Assembly: GCF_000013365.1 (NCBI RefSeq)
Contig: NC_007778.1
Location: forward strand, 3,906,001-3,970,000
Direction of reading: 5' to 3'
Origin: Rhodopseudomonas palustris HaA2
GTDB taxonomy: Bacteria > Pseudomonadota > Alphaproteobacteria > Rhizobiales > Xanthobacteraceae
Length of the DNA stretch: 64,000 nucleotides
Shown here: one piece after another, positions 11,801 to 18,795 of the stretch
Numbering within the stretch: position 1 is the stretch's first letter
Layout: each line of letters opens with the position of its first letter
Position numbers and translations under genes: made by a program
Notes under the pieces: generated by a model
Database searches by the model: none
Told to the model about the DNA's origin: nothing
What the model saw: the letters and a program-made list of their open reading frames with translations, nothing else

Positions 11801-14800
11801 AGAGGATGCCCTTCTTCTTCTCTGGTGGCGCCGCGAGGTTCGCTGCAACCGGAACGGCCGCGGCCACCGGCTCGGACGTGCGATCCTTCGGCTCGGGCGG
11901 CGCCGCGCCGATCGACAGCCGCGCGCCGTAGACATAGGGATCGGAAAACACGAACTGGAACGTCACCGGGGTGAATTCGAGATCGACCGCGACGGTGACG
12001 CCGGCGGAGGGATCGTAGGACACCGGGATTTGCGCCGAACCGTCCGCGATGTCGTCGAGCGCCGCCTTGGTCGACAGCGGCACTTCCGACAGCATCGAGA
12101 TGATGATCGGAATGACGTCGTTGGACTGGATGTCGTATTCGACCTTGAGGCCGGCCACGACGTAGACGGTCGGGGTGACACTGAGGTGCTGTTCATTGGC
12201 GGCCAATGGCGGAGGCGCGGATGACGCTCCGGCCCCGGCCAGATCCGGCTCGCCGAGGAACCAGGCGAGGTTGATGCCGCCGTCCTCGTCATCGCCCGCG
12301 CCGCGACCTTCGCCGTCATCCGCCGGCAGACCGAAGAAGGTCAGCGAGCGCTCCCCGGTCGAGGGGATGTAGAGCGGAAACGCGCCGAGCGCGAACAGCA
12401 CGTCGCGCAGCATCAGCACGTAGACATCGTCGCCCGCGAGCTTCGGGCGCAGCAGCTCGACCGCGCCGTATTGCGTCGGCAGCACGCCCTGGAGCTGGAA
12501 CGTTCCGTCCTTCATCGACGGCGGCGGCGCCAGCAGCAGCCCGACCTGATCGGCGACTGCCCGCGTCTTGCCGGGCACCCAGCCGAGCAGCAGCACGCCT
12601 TCGAGCGGCGCTTGCGACGTCATGCCGCCCATTGTGCCCATCATCACCTGCAGCGCCAGCGCATAGACCGGCCTGACGCTGTCGAGACCGACGCCGGTGA
12701 CGGTGACGGTTTTCAGGGCGGCGAACTCCGCCTGCGGCCTGAAGCCGAGCAGCTTCAGCGGCAGCGTCGCCATCAGGCTGTGGTCGCGTGGCGCACTGGC
12801 CTCGGCGTCGAGCAGCACGCCGCCGAGATCGGTCACGATCGTCGGCGGCGGGGTGAGGCCTTGATCCGGCACCACGCTCGTCATCGTGAACGCATAGCCG
12901 GAATAGCCGAGCCCGCCGGCATAGTCGTCGTCGAGCCCGTAGGAGAACAGATCGATCGGCGCGGGATCGTCACCTCGCGGCGCAGTCGCCGACTCGGTGT
13001 TGAAGCCGAGCGCGCCGTCGAGCGTGAACGCGGCCCACACCGTTCGGCCGGCTCCGCCGCCGACGCCGTCGCTGGCCTCCGTCAGCGGCGAAAGCCCGGC
13101 GCTGGTGACGGTCTGCGCCGCGAGTGCGCGATAGCGATCGCCATCGACCGGGAACGTGAAGACGCGCTCCTCGCTGGTCACGAACACCACCGAGGTCTCG
13201 CCGTCGCGCTGCTGCAGCGCGCCGTCGATGACGATGGTGTTGGTGGCGGGAAAATCGTTCTGGCCGGCGACCGACAACGTCACCGGATCGTCGAACAGCG
13301 TCGCGATCGAGTAAGCGATCTGCGACTCGAAATGGGCCAAGAGGCTGTTGGCGAACAGCGCCTTCAGCGACAGGGTCTGGAAGTCGACATCCGTGGTCGG
13401 GGTCTGGAATGCGTAGTCGTAATAGATCAGCCCGAACAGCGAGCTGTGCTGCAGGGCGTCGTCGACCGCCATCGACGGCTTCGGCGCATTGGTGGTGATG
13501 CCGAAATGATGACAGCACAGCGGCTTGTCCGACCGCATCCCGCACAACAGCATCGCAATGTCGGCGGGCAGCTCGGGCAGCTGCAGCGGCGCGTCGAGCG
13601 CGATGATGCCGGTCCAGTTCGGATCGTTCATGCGCGCGACGAAATCGCCGAAATAATCGTAAGTCCCGGCGGCGCGCGCCGCGTCGCTCGCGAGCTTGGC
13701 CTGGTGGATGTAGTCGACGATCTGCCGCGAGATCGTTTCGGCCCGGCCGGCGCCGGCGAACAGCTCGGGGTCGGTCCAGCCCGACGGCTCGGCGGCGAGA
13801 TCGGCGAAGGATCGTCCGGCTGCGAGCTTGAACGCCAGCACGCAATTGACGTCGAGCGAGGGACCATCGTCGGCGTTCGACACCGCGATCTCGATCGGAT
13901 ATTCGCCGAGTTGCAGCAGATTGTCGAAGGCGCCGAGACAGGCCGGATCAGCGACCACCAGGAACGCCGCCGGATTCATCAGTGCGGTCGACAGATACGG
14001 GCTGACGACGTCGAACGGCCCGGTGCCGCCGCTGCAGCCCGACGGCGTCGTGCCGTGCCGGAAGCGCAGCCATTGCTCCGGCCGCTGCGGGCTGCGCGCC
14101 AGCAGCAATTGCTGCCAGCTCCCGGCCGGAGTCGCGGACGTCATCGCCCCGCTGTTGAGGCCGACCAGCAGGCCCTGCGGCGTCTGGACATAGCCGCCGC
14201 TCAGCGGCTCCAGCGTCGCCATGTCGAAGAACAGCGGCCCGAGGCAGCAATCCGCCGCGATCGCCGCGAACCGCGCCGGCGACAGCACCGCGGTCTCGAA
14301 GCTGGTGAGCACGTCGGCGGTGATCTCCGGATTCGGATTGGCGATCGTCCGGTCGGAGAAATACACATACCCATAGGGCGCCAGCGGCAGCACCTGCCCC
14401 GCGGCCGCATCCCACAGATCGGCGATCCGCGCGCCGACCGCGATCGGAAACGGCTCGGTCCCGGTCGGCGCGCTCTGGAAGTACACCGTGTCGACCGCCT
14501 GCGCGCAGAAGCTCTGCTTGATGGTGCCGGGAAAGGTCTTGGCGCTGTTCGCGCCCTGGATCACCTGCACCCAATTGGTGCTGTAGAGATCGGACAACGG
14601 ACCGGCGGCGTCCCATGCGCGGGCCGTATGCGGCTGCGGCGGACAATGCGCGGCGAAGCCCGGCCGCTCGCCCTGGAAATCGAGCAGATCGCTCTGCGCG
14701 ATCAGCAGGAACTCGCTGCCGAACAGACCGCACATCAGGGCGATCGGATCATCGGCGATCGGCGCGCCGGCCCTGGTCTTCGGCAACGACGCAACCAGAT

Positions 14801-15827
14801 ATCGTCCGGCCGGCGTGAGGTAGGCCGTCTGCGGCGCGGCGCCGGGTTTTCGCGCGAGGCTGAAACCGGCGCCGGTCTGCGGCGTCAGTCGCAACGTCGC
14901 ACCCGCGGTGCTGCGCATCGCCTCGCTGACCGGCAGCACCGGCTTGCCGTCGCCGTATTCGGCGAGATCAAACGCGAAGCGGGTACGCTGCGAATCCGTC
15001 GGCCGCAGCGGATCGATCGTCACCCGCAGCGGCAATTGCGCCGCGATCGGCGCGCGCGGATCCGGAAAGGCGCCGAGCAGCAATGGAAATCGCATCGCCG
15101 CAGGCTGCGTCGCGGGCCCGGCGACGAAACGGATCTCCGCCGAGGCCGGCGGCGACTCGCTGTCGTCCTCGGGCGCGAACAGCGCGAAGAAATTGCCGCG
15201 ATCCGGCGCGAAGGCGAAGCTGAACGTGCCCAGCGACGGCCCGGCCATCGGCATCGCCACCGGCTGATCGCTCGGCAGCGGCAGCGACGCCTGCCCTCCG
15301 TCCCGGCGTTGCAGCACCAGGCGGCTGCTGCCGCTGGCCACGAGCTGAAGCGCCGGCGGATCGTCGGCGAGCGCAGGCGCGACGATGACCTCGGCACTGA
15401 TCTGCATCGCCAGATCGCAGAACGTAATCGCGCAACCCGGTTTGACTCGCCCGGTGCCGTCGCCGACGGATTTGGCGATGGTGATGAATTGCGCCGCGGC
15501 AATCCGTTGCGGCGTCAGGTCGCTCGCCCACACCACCCATTGCCGCATCGGCGCCTGCGGCTGCAGCCGGGCGTCGAGCGCTGCAACGACGTCCTTCGGA
15601 TCGACGACCACCGCGCCGGCGGGGACGAAGACGAAGCCGCCCGACCAATTCGCCCACGCATCCTCCACCGGCAGGATGTCCGGATAGGTCGCAGGCTCGC
15701 CGACCAGCGCGTAGTACACGCAGGGCGCCGTCTCGGGCGTGGCGCCGGCGGCGAGATACAGCGGAACGCCGGGCACGACGAGCTCGAACTGCAATGACGA
15801 CGTCTGGGCACGCTTCGAATTCGCCAT
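5802..15827 (-). CDS. Giant protein of unknown function (3,341 residues)
   Basis: I do not recognise this protein. One uninterrupted frame of 10 kb runs in the same direction as three small genes just upstream; AGGTGG precedes the ATG, and the gap to the gene before is 59 bp. I see no signal peptide, no convincing membrane helix and no RTX-type glycine repeats, so it is either cytosolic or exported by a non-Sec route. The sequence is rich in Ala, Pro, Leu and short hydrophobic strands. About residues 1340-1580 alternate hydrophobic and polar residues over long runs (for example VSIYVEFRIVFIRISFSF), suggesting an extended beta structure. Before that lies a charged linker (PPEKKKG). Codon use and GC look like the neighbours, so recent foreign origin is not evident. 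The long frames on the opposite strand here are shadows. Confidence 0.88.
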   Translation of the reverse strand: MANSKRAQTSSLQFELVVPGVPLYLAAGATPETAPCVYYALVGEPATYPDILPVEDAWANWSGGFVFVPAGAVVVDPKDVVAALDARLQPQAPMRQWVVWASDLTPQRIAAAQFITIAKSVGDGTGRVKPGCAITFCDLAMQISAEVIVAPALADDPPALQLVASGSSRLVLQRRDGGQASLPLPSDQPVAMPMAGPSLGTFSFAFAPDRGNFFALFAPEDDSESPPASAEIRFVAGPATQPAAMRFPLLLGAFPDPRAPIAAQLPLRVTIDPLRPTDSQRTRFAFDLAEYGDGKPVLPVSEAMRSTAGATLRLTPQTGAGFSLARKPGAAPQTAYLTPAGRYLVASLPKTRAGAPIADDPIALMCGLFGSEFLLIAQSDLLDFQGERPGFAAHCPPQPHTARAWDAAGPLSDLYSTNWVQVIQGANSAKTFPGTIKQSFCAQAVDTVYFQSAPTGTEPFPIAVGARIADLWDAAAGQVLPLAPYGYVYFSDRTIANPNPEITADVLTSFETAVLSPARFAAIAADCCLGPLFFDMATLEPLSGGYVQTPQGLLVGLNSGAMTSATPAGSWQQLLLARSPQRPEQWLRFRHGTTPSGCSGGTGPFDVVSPYLSTALMNPAAFLVVADPACLGAFDNLLQLGEYPIEIAVSNADDGPSLDVNCVLAFKLAAGRSFADLAAEPSGWTDPELFAGAGRAETISRQIVDYIHQAKLASDAARAAGTYDYFGDFVARMNDPNWTGIIALDAPLQLPELPADIAMLLCGMRSDKPLCCHHFGITTNAPKPSMAVDDALQHSSLFGLIYYDYAFQTPTTDVDFQTLSLKALFANSLLAHFESQIAYSIATLFDDPVTLSVAGQNDFPATNTIVIDGALQQRDGETSVVFVTSEERVFTFPVDGDRYRALAAQTVTSAGLSPLTEASDGVGGGAGRTVWAAFTLDGALGFNTESATAPRGDDPAPIDLFSYGLDDDYAGGLGYSGYAFTMTSVVPDQGLTPPPTIVTDLGGVLLDAEASAPRDHSLMATLPLKLLGFRPQAEFAALKTVTVTGVGLDSVRPVYALALQVMMGTMGGMTSQAPLEGVLLLGWVPGKTRAVADQVGLLLAPPPSMKDGTFQLQGVLPTQYGAVELLRPKLAGDDVYVLMLRDVLFALGAFPLYIPSTGERSLTFFGLPADDGEGRGAGDDEDGGINLAWFLGEPDLAGAGASSAPPPLAANEQHLSVTPTVYVVAGLKVEYDIQSNDVIPIIISMLSEVPLSTKAALDDIADGSAQIPVSYDPSAGVTVAVDLEFTPVTFQFVFSDPYVYGARLSIGAAPPEPKDRTSEPVAAAVPVAANLAAPPEKKKGILSSLRGFVLEIAYRKISDNLGAWSGSFTWTQPIGTDDYNIMLPTVGLIVYTNSDFRVDIGWPFAPDGAGLAQPFSVSFSIEGVPVEAAGGLYFAKLRSADAPEELGDDFAVIWRFGLGLSFGIAKEIHKGPMFLSAGLIAFATFEGFLASTHGKMTEQGVDYKWFAGQLGVEAYFTGAVDLRIISAAISISATLVLQVAYETAHSTVIRLAFKVSIYVEFRIVFIRISFSFDDDLDVFPPIHIGSGPPALMIGPTPPTSRRIEARPAPVATKPIRIRKELHPAITGRFATGAPCDAIAITLYFTLQPAVINSTSAAMPQAVAGLAINLQPTSTAPDDFSNLSTALGHFLQANYARGVTLTEQLAAIAVKLDDGSFDGAVGSFLSSLTFTILPQASLTTAADFAFFPMLPQLALSYNGSQIVFDAPPLPPGYAEALKRYFDQLAQGMPRQPLAREAVAGSAFPTSAAGLICTDMIVLLAKQLVANLQDIAAADPDLSFDQALSALGPAGYAQLAGYMSRFALYGLRLPVPGSEPFGSALTAIYQLTGQQAALAQHSGRWITSFTLGVAPGENVSDWIAFGADGTASSVTDDLGAGLVLDTMVQPSWLGAGGGFVPLPPLKTQPCPYYIARSYLWTLNDGHIANVRPMADALLTRMRQFYALGGSGAVARLAQVPGDASPTALKAIAGLIVGMSLRRIIPPGQDKPLASVFRLIGADTGTRDLLDRLIRADAWAGTTLSLLIADGSSSYASCAEPDAVVLTKANLSTLNEPPALTTSGQPALRAAAQQPPVSARLADVAAFALLVWEVSVVNADGFYLHIDGVPDSAFSTGDAQIALLITSGAPDVATPLQPWANCFVLDSVPEDSKGPVAATVSDSSGAWQTTTPGSLGGSVGFSIDWPAPPATPGLGANPTPAEKAAYAEALYSLLQYRIDQIVAPSPSVAATIGASVVLPTNWSMPVGPNQAERGADWIFSNSVAVAALLGQSNRYAGIGCSVGFSIQLLDIYGNALPQPSTVSVPFVYNDVLVAVEAWPAIRSYYAFSALGSAVELTLMLVFDPANLGGGALSPDDPVTLASAIGSYQLVLDQLTDPLQLASPGAAIQIETVLAASPLITTTGGDGLRAVLTAFVQSIIAYLDALLAGQTPAPPPPLQAPFRLDKSYVAALPSDLFELTVELVFARAPETVDPAIAAALPAVQLTRSWIAAAVSLAPTGAGDGPDLQLLAFAQAFEAAWAGFDGSDGVLKLAQGIQANNALARKRREARLGVVRAAFTTAAAGQTAQAPLWCVRFARSAGIAVQFPNAGASPPAAQLPLSCAPLPLSTSLITATVSVRVYDANGGVKADQDVVFSGIDMDVWGGQFLSAADAQFAPLMASASATLDPACYADLAANKETLADQIATGLAAVLRIPGQSVDLADATERFRQALLQSLSADYALAAVVQVPAAVTLAGQDEPDAPPQLFGKVRDPSLSAAAAQAFTLTSADLALATGDEPLIYLASARNPAALAWLDLRPEFDVALLEHDFDPDHKRYGYEPSAWLSFIVPAFAPAGGRSVLNLPMGRNAIPVPLRLFPAMPTIATQASVLPPTITSIADALLWSYSFTVSAPSAAQDELTLLVLLNDPPAPGVGRRLQRTAHVEAAGDDPPRPPPKNLFEALARFSFEYPQLAPFLAQVPAAAFDGAPPEAPRKALQRFDALVGGAASTWAAWVQDPTGPKSERLAARLQRSQGVAGVPRATWRYVIDFSSQPDLAVTRALGQSAQLPPWPRIDGYVTPPASNKPTDIYTLQPRGEPPGELRVTLPGLFMVAAQSAHVMANVVRNANLVPDGMPAGTSVDPGFVYTTPWTELKDPVGPVQAVTSPLVVGNGAVTLSAAIDQMLQPFVAGPAVPGVVPATMRLLVNANYAYTLAQGGTDQALLSRSAIFLGDRDIDLSAASSDPASFDQFKRDLVGALTQWHGEVAPSDRGARLEFVLDLFSQTGDKHVALSQLTDVRIPVPSAKPEWWA

Positions 15828-15886
15828 GATGCCACCTGTCCCGCCTCGGCCGGCGGCCGCGTGGCCGACCGGTCCCGCACTGTTCG

Positions 15887-16291
15887 CTATCTCGCCGTCA
15901 GCAGCATCGATCCGCTCTCGATCAGAACGCCGACCGAATCGATCAGGTAGTAATTGTCGCGAAACACATAGAGCGCGAGGTCCTCCAGCAGCGGATGTTT
16001 GGCGCCGTCGATCGGCACCGTGCAGGCGCCGATCTCGCCCGACCAGCTCACCTTGATGTCGTTACTGCCGTTGAAGAACTTGCCCGGCCCGTCGCTGGGA
16101 TTGAGCGTTCGCGGCACCTGCAGGGAGCCCGGCGTGAATCTCGCCGGCGCCGGCCCCGCACTCCATGCCGCGATCGCCGGATCGCCGCCGACCTGTGAGC
16201 CGTTGGCGCTGAAGCGGTCCATGTCCTCGCTGAACACGTTGAACACGAACACGCTCCCTGCGGGCGTCTGCAAGGCGCCGGGCGTCGTCAT
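15887..16291 (-). CDS. Small protein with the repeated VFxFNxxSE domain (single copy)
   Basis: Unrecognised 134-residue protein, the third of three related genes upstream of the giant gene. It holds one copy of a domain of about 110 residues. Shared landmarks are VFVFNVFSE at the start, LNPSDGPGKFFNGSNDI in the middle, and VPIDGAKHPLLEDLALYVFRD near the end. These same blocks occur in the next two genes upstream. There is no signal peptide or membrane segment. The alternation of short hydrophobic strands and turns suggests an all-beta fold; that is inference. The spacing (34 bp from the gene upstream, 59 bp to the giant gene) supports one transcript. Confidence 0.85.
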   Translation of the reverse strand: MTTPGALQTPAGSVFVFNVFSEDMDRFSANGSQVGGDPAIAAWSAGPAPARFTPGSLQVPRTLNPSDGPGKFFNGSNDIKVSWSGEIGACTVPIDGAKHPLLEDLALYVFRDNYYLIDSVGVLIESGSMLLTAR

Positions 16292-16325
16292 GCGCCGTCC
16301 GCGCGATCGGCCACGGCGCCCGCGC

Positions 16326-16742
16326 TCACGCCTTGACGAGGCCGCGGGCCAGTTCGCCGAGCGCCGCCGCGCCGATCACCTGACCGGTGTCCTTCTCGAC
16401 GCCGTATTCGTTGACGAGCTGCCATTTGTTGCGATCGATGAACAGCAGCAGATCCTGGATCAGCGGAAACGCCGCGCCGTCGATCGCCACCGAGGCGCCG
16501 AACAGGCCGTCCGCCCATTGGATCGTCAGCCGGTTGGTGCCGTTGAAGAACTTGCCCGGCCCCTCGCTGGCATTCAGCACGCGCGGCACCGCCACCGCGT
16601 TCGGCCGATATTTCGGCGAGGCGTCGGTGAACCAGCCGGGGATATCGCCGTCCTTGACCGTAACGCCGTTGGTGCTCAGCGTCAGCGTCTCGCTGAAGAC
16701 GTTGAAGACATAGACCGATCCGTTGTTATCCTTTGTCGCCAT
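16326..16742 (-). CDS. Small protein with the repeated VFxFNxxSE domain (single copy)
   Basis: Unrecognised 138-residue paralogue of the previous gene. It shows VYVFNVFSETLTLSTNG, VPRVLNASEGPGKFFNGTN and FPLIQDLLLFIDRNKWQLV in the same order, then a short Ala-rich tail absent from its neighbour. The frame is open further upstream to 16973, but that part overlaps the gene before it. The ATG at 16742 has AGGAG nine bases upstream and begins right before the domain, so I chose it. It overlaps the stop of the upstream gene by 17 bp, which suggests coupled translation. Confidence 0.86.
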   Translation of the reverse strand: MATKDNNGSVYVFNVFSETLTLSTNGVTVKDGDIPGWFTDASPKYRPNAVAVPRVLNASEGPGKFFNGTNRLTIQWADGLFGASVAIDGAAFPLIQDLLLFIDRNKWQLVNEYGVEKDTGQVIGAAALGELARGLVKA

Positions 16743-17574
16743 GGTGACGATCTCCTGAGGGTTGGCGTCGCGAAGCGCTTTCGTCCCGGCCGGGATGAAA
16801 GTGAGGGGTGTCGAATTCGATCGGACCGGTCGTGCAGTCCGCACCGAACTCGTCGAACAGGTACCAGCGGTCCCGCAGCAGATAGAGCAGCAGATCCTGC
16901 ACCAGCGGGTATTTTCGGCCGTCGACATCGAGCGTGAAGCTGCCGATGGTTTCGGTGGTGACGGTGATGGCATTGGCGCCGTTGAAGATCCGGCCTTTGG
17001 CGTCGCTTTTGTCGAGCACGCGGGCGACCGCGATGGTGTTCGGCGTGTAGATCGCCGCGCCGCCCTTGCCGTCGCTCCAGGCCGGGATGTCGCCGGCCCT
17101 GCCGCCGTTCGACATGAAGCTCAGTTGTTCGCTGAACAGGTTGAAGACAAAGACGCAACCTGCTTCCGACGCGCGCCCCGCCGTCTCGCCCGCACGTTCG
17201 TGAACCTGGCGGGGACTGGCCGGCTTCGCCCCATACGACGCGAGGAAGATGCCGTTGCTCGCCAGCAGCACGATCTGGCTGCGGAACAGATAGGCGATCA
17301 GATCGCCGGGAAAGCCGCCGATGTCGAACTGGTAGTTCCAGGAGACATCGTTGGTGATCAGCAACTCGTTGCGATCGACGAACGCGTTGCCGAAGGGCTG
17401 CGATCCCGGCGCGCGCTCCCCGGAGGTGGAGAACGGCACGTAGTCGATCCGCGGCGAGGTGTTCTTGATGACGTAAGGCGGGCCGTTGGAATTGACGACA
17501 ATCGACTGGGACGGGCCGTAGGTGCCGCTCACCAGCGGATTGAACATGAACACCCGCCCGACGCTGCTCGTCAT
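16726..17574 (-). CDS. Two-domain protein of the VFxFNxxSE family
   Basis: First gene of the unrecognised four-gene unit; 282 residues. It contains two tandem copies of the domain. The second (VFVFNLFSEQLSFMSNGG, RVLDKSDAKGRIFNGANAI, YPLVQDLLLYLLRDRWYL) closely matches the two downstream proteins. The first (VFMFNPLVSGTYG, FVDRNELLI, LIAYLFRSQIVLLASNG) keeps the ends of the pattern but has lost the central SDxxGxxFNG block. The ATG at 17574 has GGAG seven bases upstream; the frame extends to 17769 only through non-coding-like sequence. The 230 bp to the divergent GntR gene is AT-richer around 17610-17660 and probably holds both promoters. Confidence 0.86.
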   Translation of the reverse strand: MTSSVGRVFMFNPLVSGTYGPSQSIVVNSNGPPYVIKNTSPRIDYVPFSTSGERAPGSQPFGNAFVDRNELLITNDVSWNYQFDIGGFPGDLIAYLFRSQIVLLASNGIFLASYGAKPASPRQVHERAGETAGRASEAGCVFVFNLFSEQLSFMSNGGRAGDIPAWSDGKGGAAIYTPNTIAVARVLDKSDAKGRIFNGANAITVTTETIGSFTLDVDGRKYPLVQDLLLYLLRDRWYLFDEFGADCTTGPIEFDTPHFHPGRDESASRRQPSGDRHHGDKG

Positions 17575-17804
17575 GCCCGATCTCCGCGTGGGGCGACCCC
17601 ACGCTGGCGATACTCGTATAAGTTGTATTTTGGCGCAAGGAATATTTTTCGGAATGGAGGTTCGTCGGCCGGGTTGGGCCTGGCATCCCAGGCGACGCCG
17701 CACTGCAGCGTAATCGGTGGGCGCGGACGGCCTTGCCTTGTCTCCCTGGCATCTGGCATACCAGCGCACAGACAGACGCCGTTTCGGATCGGCATGGAAG
17801 ATCG

Positions 17805-18536
17805 ATGACCGCTCGCGCCAGAATCAGACCGATCGACGTCGTCGCCGAACCCGATCTGGCGATGCCGCCGCTTTCGCCCGAGGTCAGCTACAAGGCCAAG
17901 GCCTATCAGGCGCTGAAACAGGCCATCCTCAGGATGGACATCTACACGGCGCCCGAGCCGGTGATGCTCGACGAGCGCGCGCTGTCGGACAAGCTCGGCG
18001 TCAGCCGCACGCCGATCCGCGAGGCGATCGCGATGCTCGAGCAGGACGGGCTGGTGAAAGCCGTGCCGCGCCGCGGCATCATGGTGGTGCGCCGGACCAA
18101 GGCGGAAATCGTCGACATGATCCGCGCCTGGGCGGCGCTGGAGAGCATGGCGGCGCGGCTGATCACCACGATGGCGCGCAAGCGCGACATCACCGCGCTA
18201 CGCGACGTGTTTCAGGCGTTCGGCCCCGACCATCTGCCGCAGGATCACATCGAGGAATATTCCCGCGCCAACATCGTGTTCCACCAGGCGCTGATCTCGC
18301 TCAGCGAGTCGCAGGTGCTGGTCGACATGACCGACGACATCCTGATCCACGTGCGCGGCTATCGCCAGCTCACGATCGGCCGCAAGGAACGCATCGCCGC
18401 ATCATTGCCCGAGCATCTGGCGATGATCGAGGCGATGGAAGCTCGCGACACCGAACTCGCCGAGAAGCTGGCGCGCGATCACACGCTGCGGCTCGCAGCC
18501 TATGTCGAGGCGCACGGCCAGGAGTTGTTCGCGTGA
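17805..18536 (+). CDS. GntR-family regulator (FadR/FCD subfamily)
   Basis: A 243-residue transcription factor. The winged helix (about residues 45-110) contains LSDKLGVSRTPIREAIAMLE, the GntR signature. The C-terminal half is all-helical with an FCD-type pattern (FHQALISLSES, HLAMIEAMEARD), which in this family binds a small organic acid with a metal. The ATG at 17805 is preceded by GGAAG; an upstream start at 17733 would add 24 residues of poor quality. It is divergent from the giant-gene unit and lies upstream of the CoA-transferase and Tct transporter genes on the same strand. Control of the latter catabolic genes is the likeliest role. Its stop codon lies inside the first copy of an 18-bp tandem repeat. 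Confidence 0.92.
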   Translation: MTARARIRPIDVVAEPDLAMPPLSPEVSYKAKAYQALKQAILRMDIYTAPEPVMLDERALSDKLGVSRTPIREAIAMLEQDGLVKAVPRRGIMVVRRTKAEIVDMIRAWAALESMAARLITTMARKRDITALRDVFQAFGPDHLPQDHIEEYSRANIVFHQALISLSESQVLVDMTDDILIHVRGYRQLTIGRKERIAASLPEHLAMIEAMEARDTELAEKLARDHTLRLAAYVEAHGQELFA

Positions 18537-18577
18537 GACCCGTTGTTCGCGTGATACCCGTTGTTCGCGTGATACCC
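18524..18577. repeat. Three tandem copies of an 18-bp unit
   Basis: Three adjacent copies of gttgttcgcgtgataccc (the first has gagaccc at its end) span the 3' end of the GntR gene. The first copy encodes the last residues LFA and contains the stop codon; the other two lie just outside. Copy number is a multiple of three bases long, and the stop is inside the unit, so expansion or loss would not change the protein. This looks like slippage rather than a regulatory array. Confidence 0.9.
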
Positions 18578-18606
18578 GCTCGCCCTCTGATAAACGCCCC
18601 CTCCCC

Positions 18607-18720
18607 GCCATTGCGAGGAGCCCCCGGATCAGCGCTTCGCGCCGTCCGAGAACAGGCTCCGCGACGAAGCAATCCAGCCCGGTGCACGAAGCTGGATTGC
18701 TTCGCTTCGCTCGCGATGAC
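18607..18720. repeat. Intergenic hairpin repeat, family 2
   Basis: Outer arms read gccattgcgaggag (18607-18620) and, near the other end, ctcgcgatgac; inner arms cgaagcaatccag (18664-18676) and ctggattgcttcg (18692-18704) are perfect complements. The form matches a repeat common between genes in Bradyrhizobium-related genomes. It lies between the GntR gene and the CoA-transferase gene and has no coding content. Confidence 0.85.
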
Positions 18721-18795
18721 GAGGGCAAACCTGTTTCTATTGACCATTCGATCAGCCGCTGACGAATCGGCTGTCAGACACCACGGAGTAACCCA

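Noticed and set aside
12471-15797. 1,108-codon plus-strand frame opposite the giant gene
   Set aside because: Arg-rich antisense shadow; it begins and ends without ribosome site or domain, and the minus-strand protein has normal composition.
18524-18577. Possible CRISPR array
   Set aside because: Copies are directly adjacent with no spacers, only three units, and no cas genes are near.
18720-18760. FNR-like site upstream of frc (ttgaccattcgatca)
   Set aside because: Spacing and half-sites do not match TTGAT-N4-ATCAA; likely chance.
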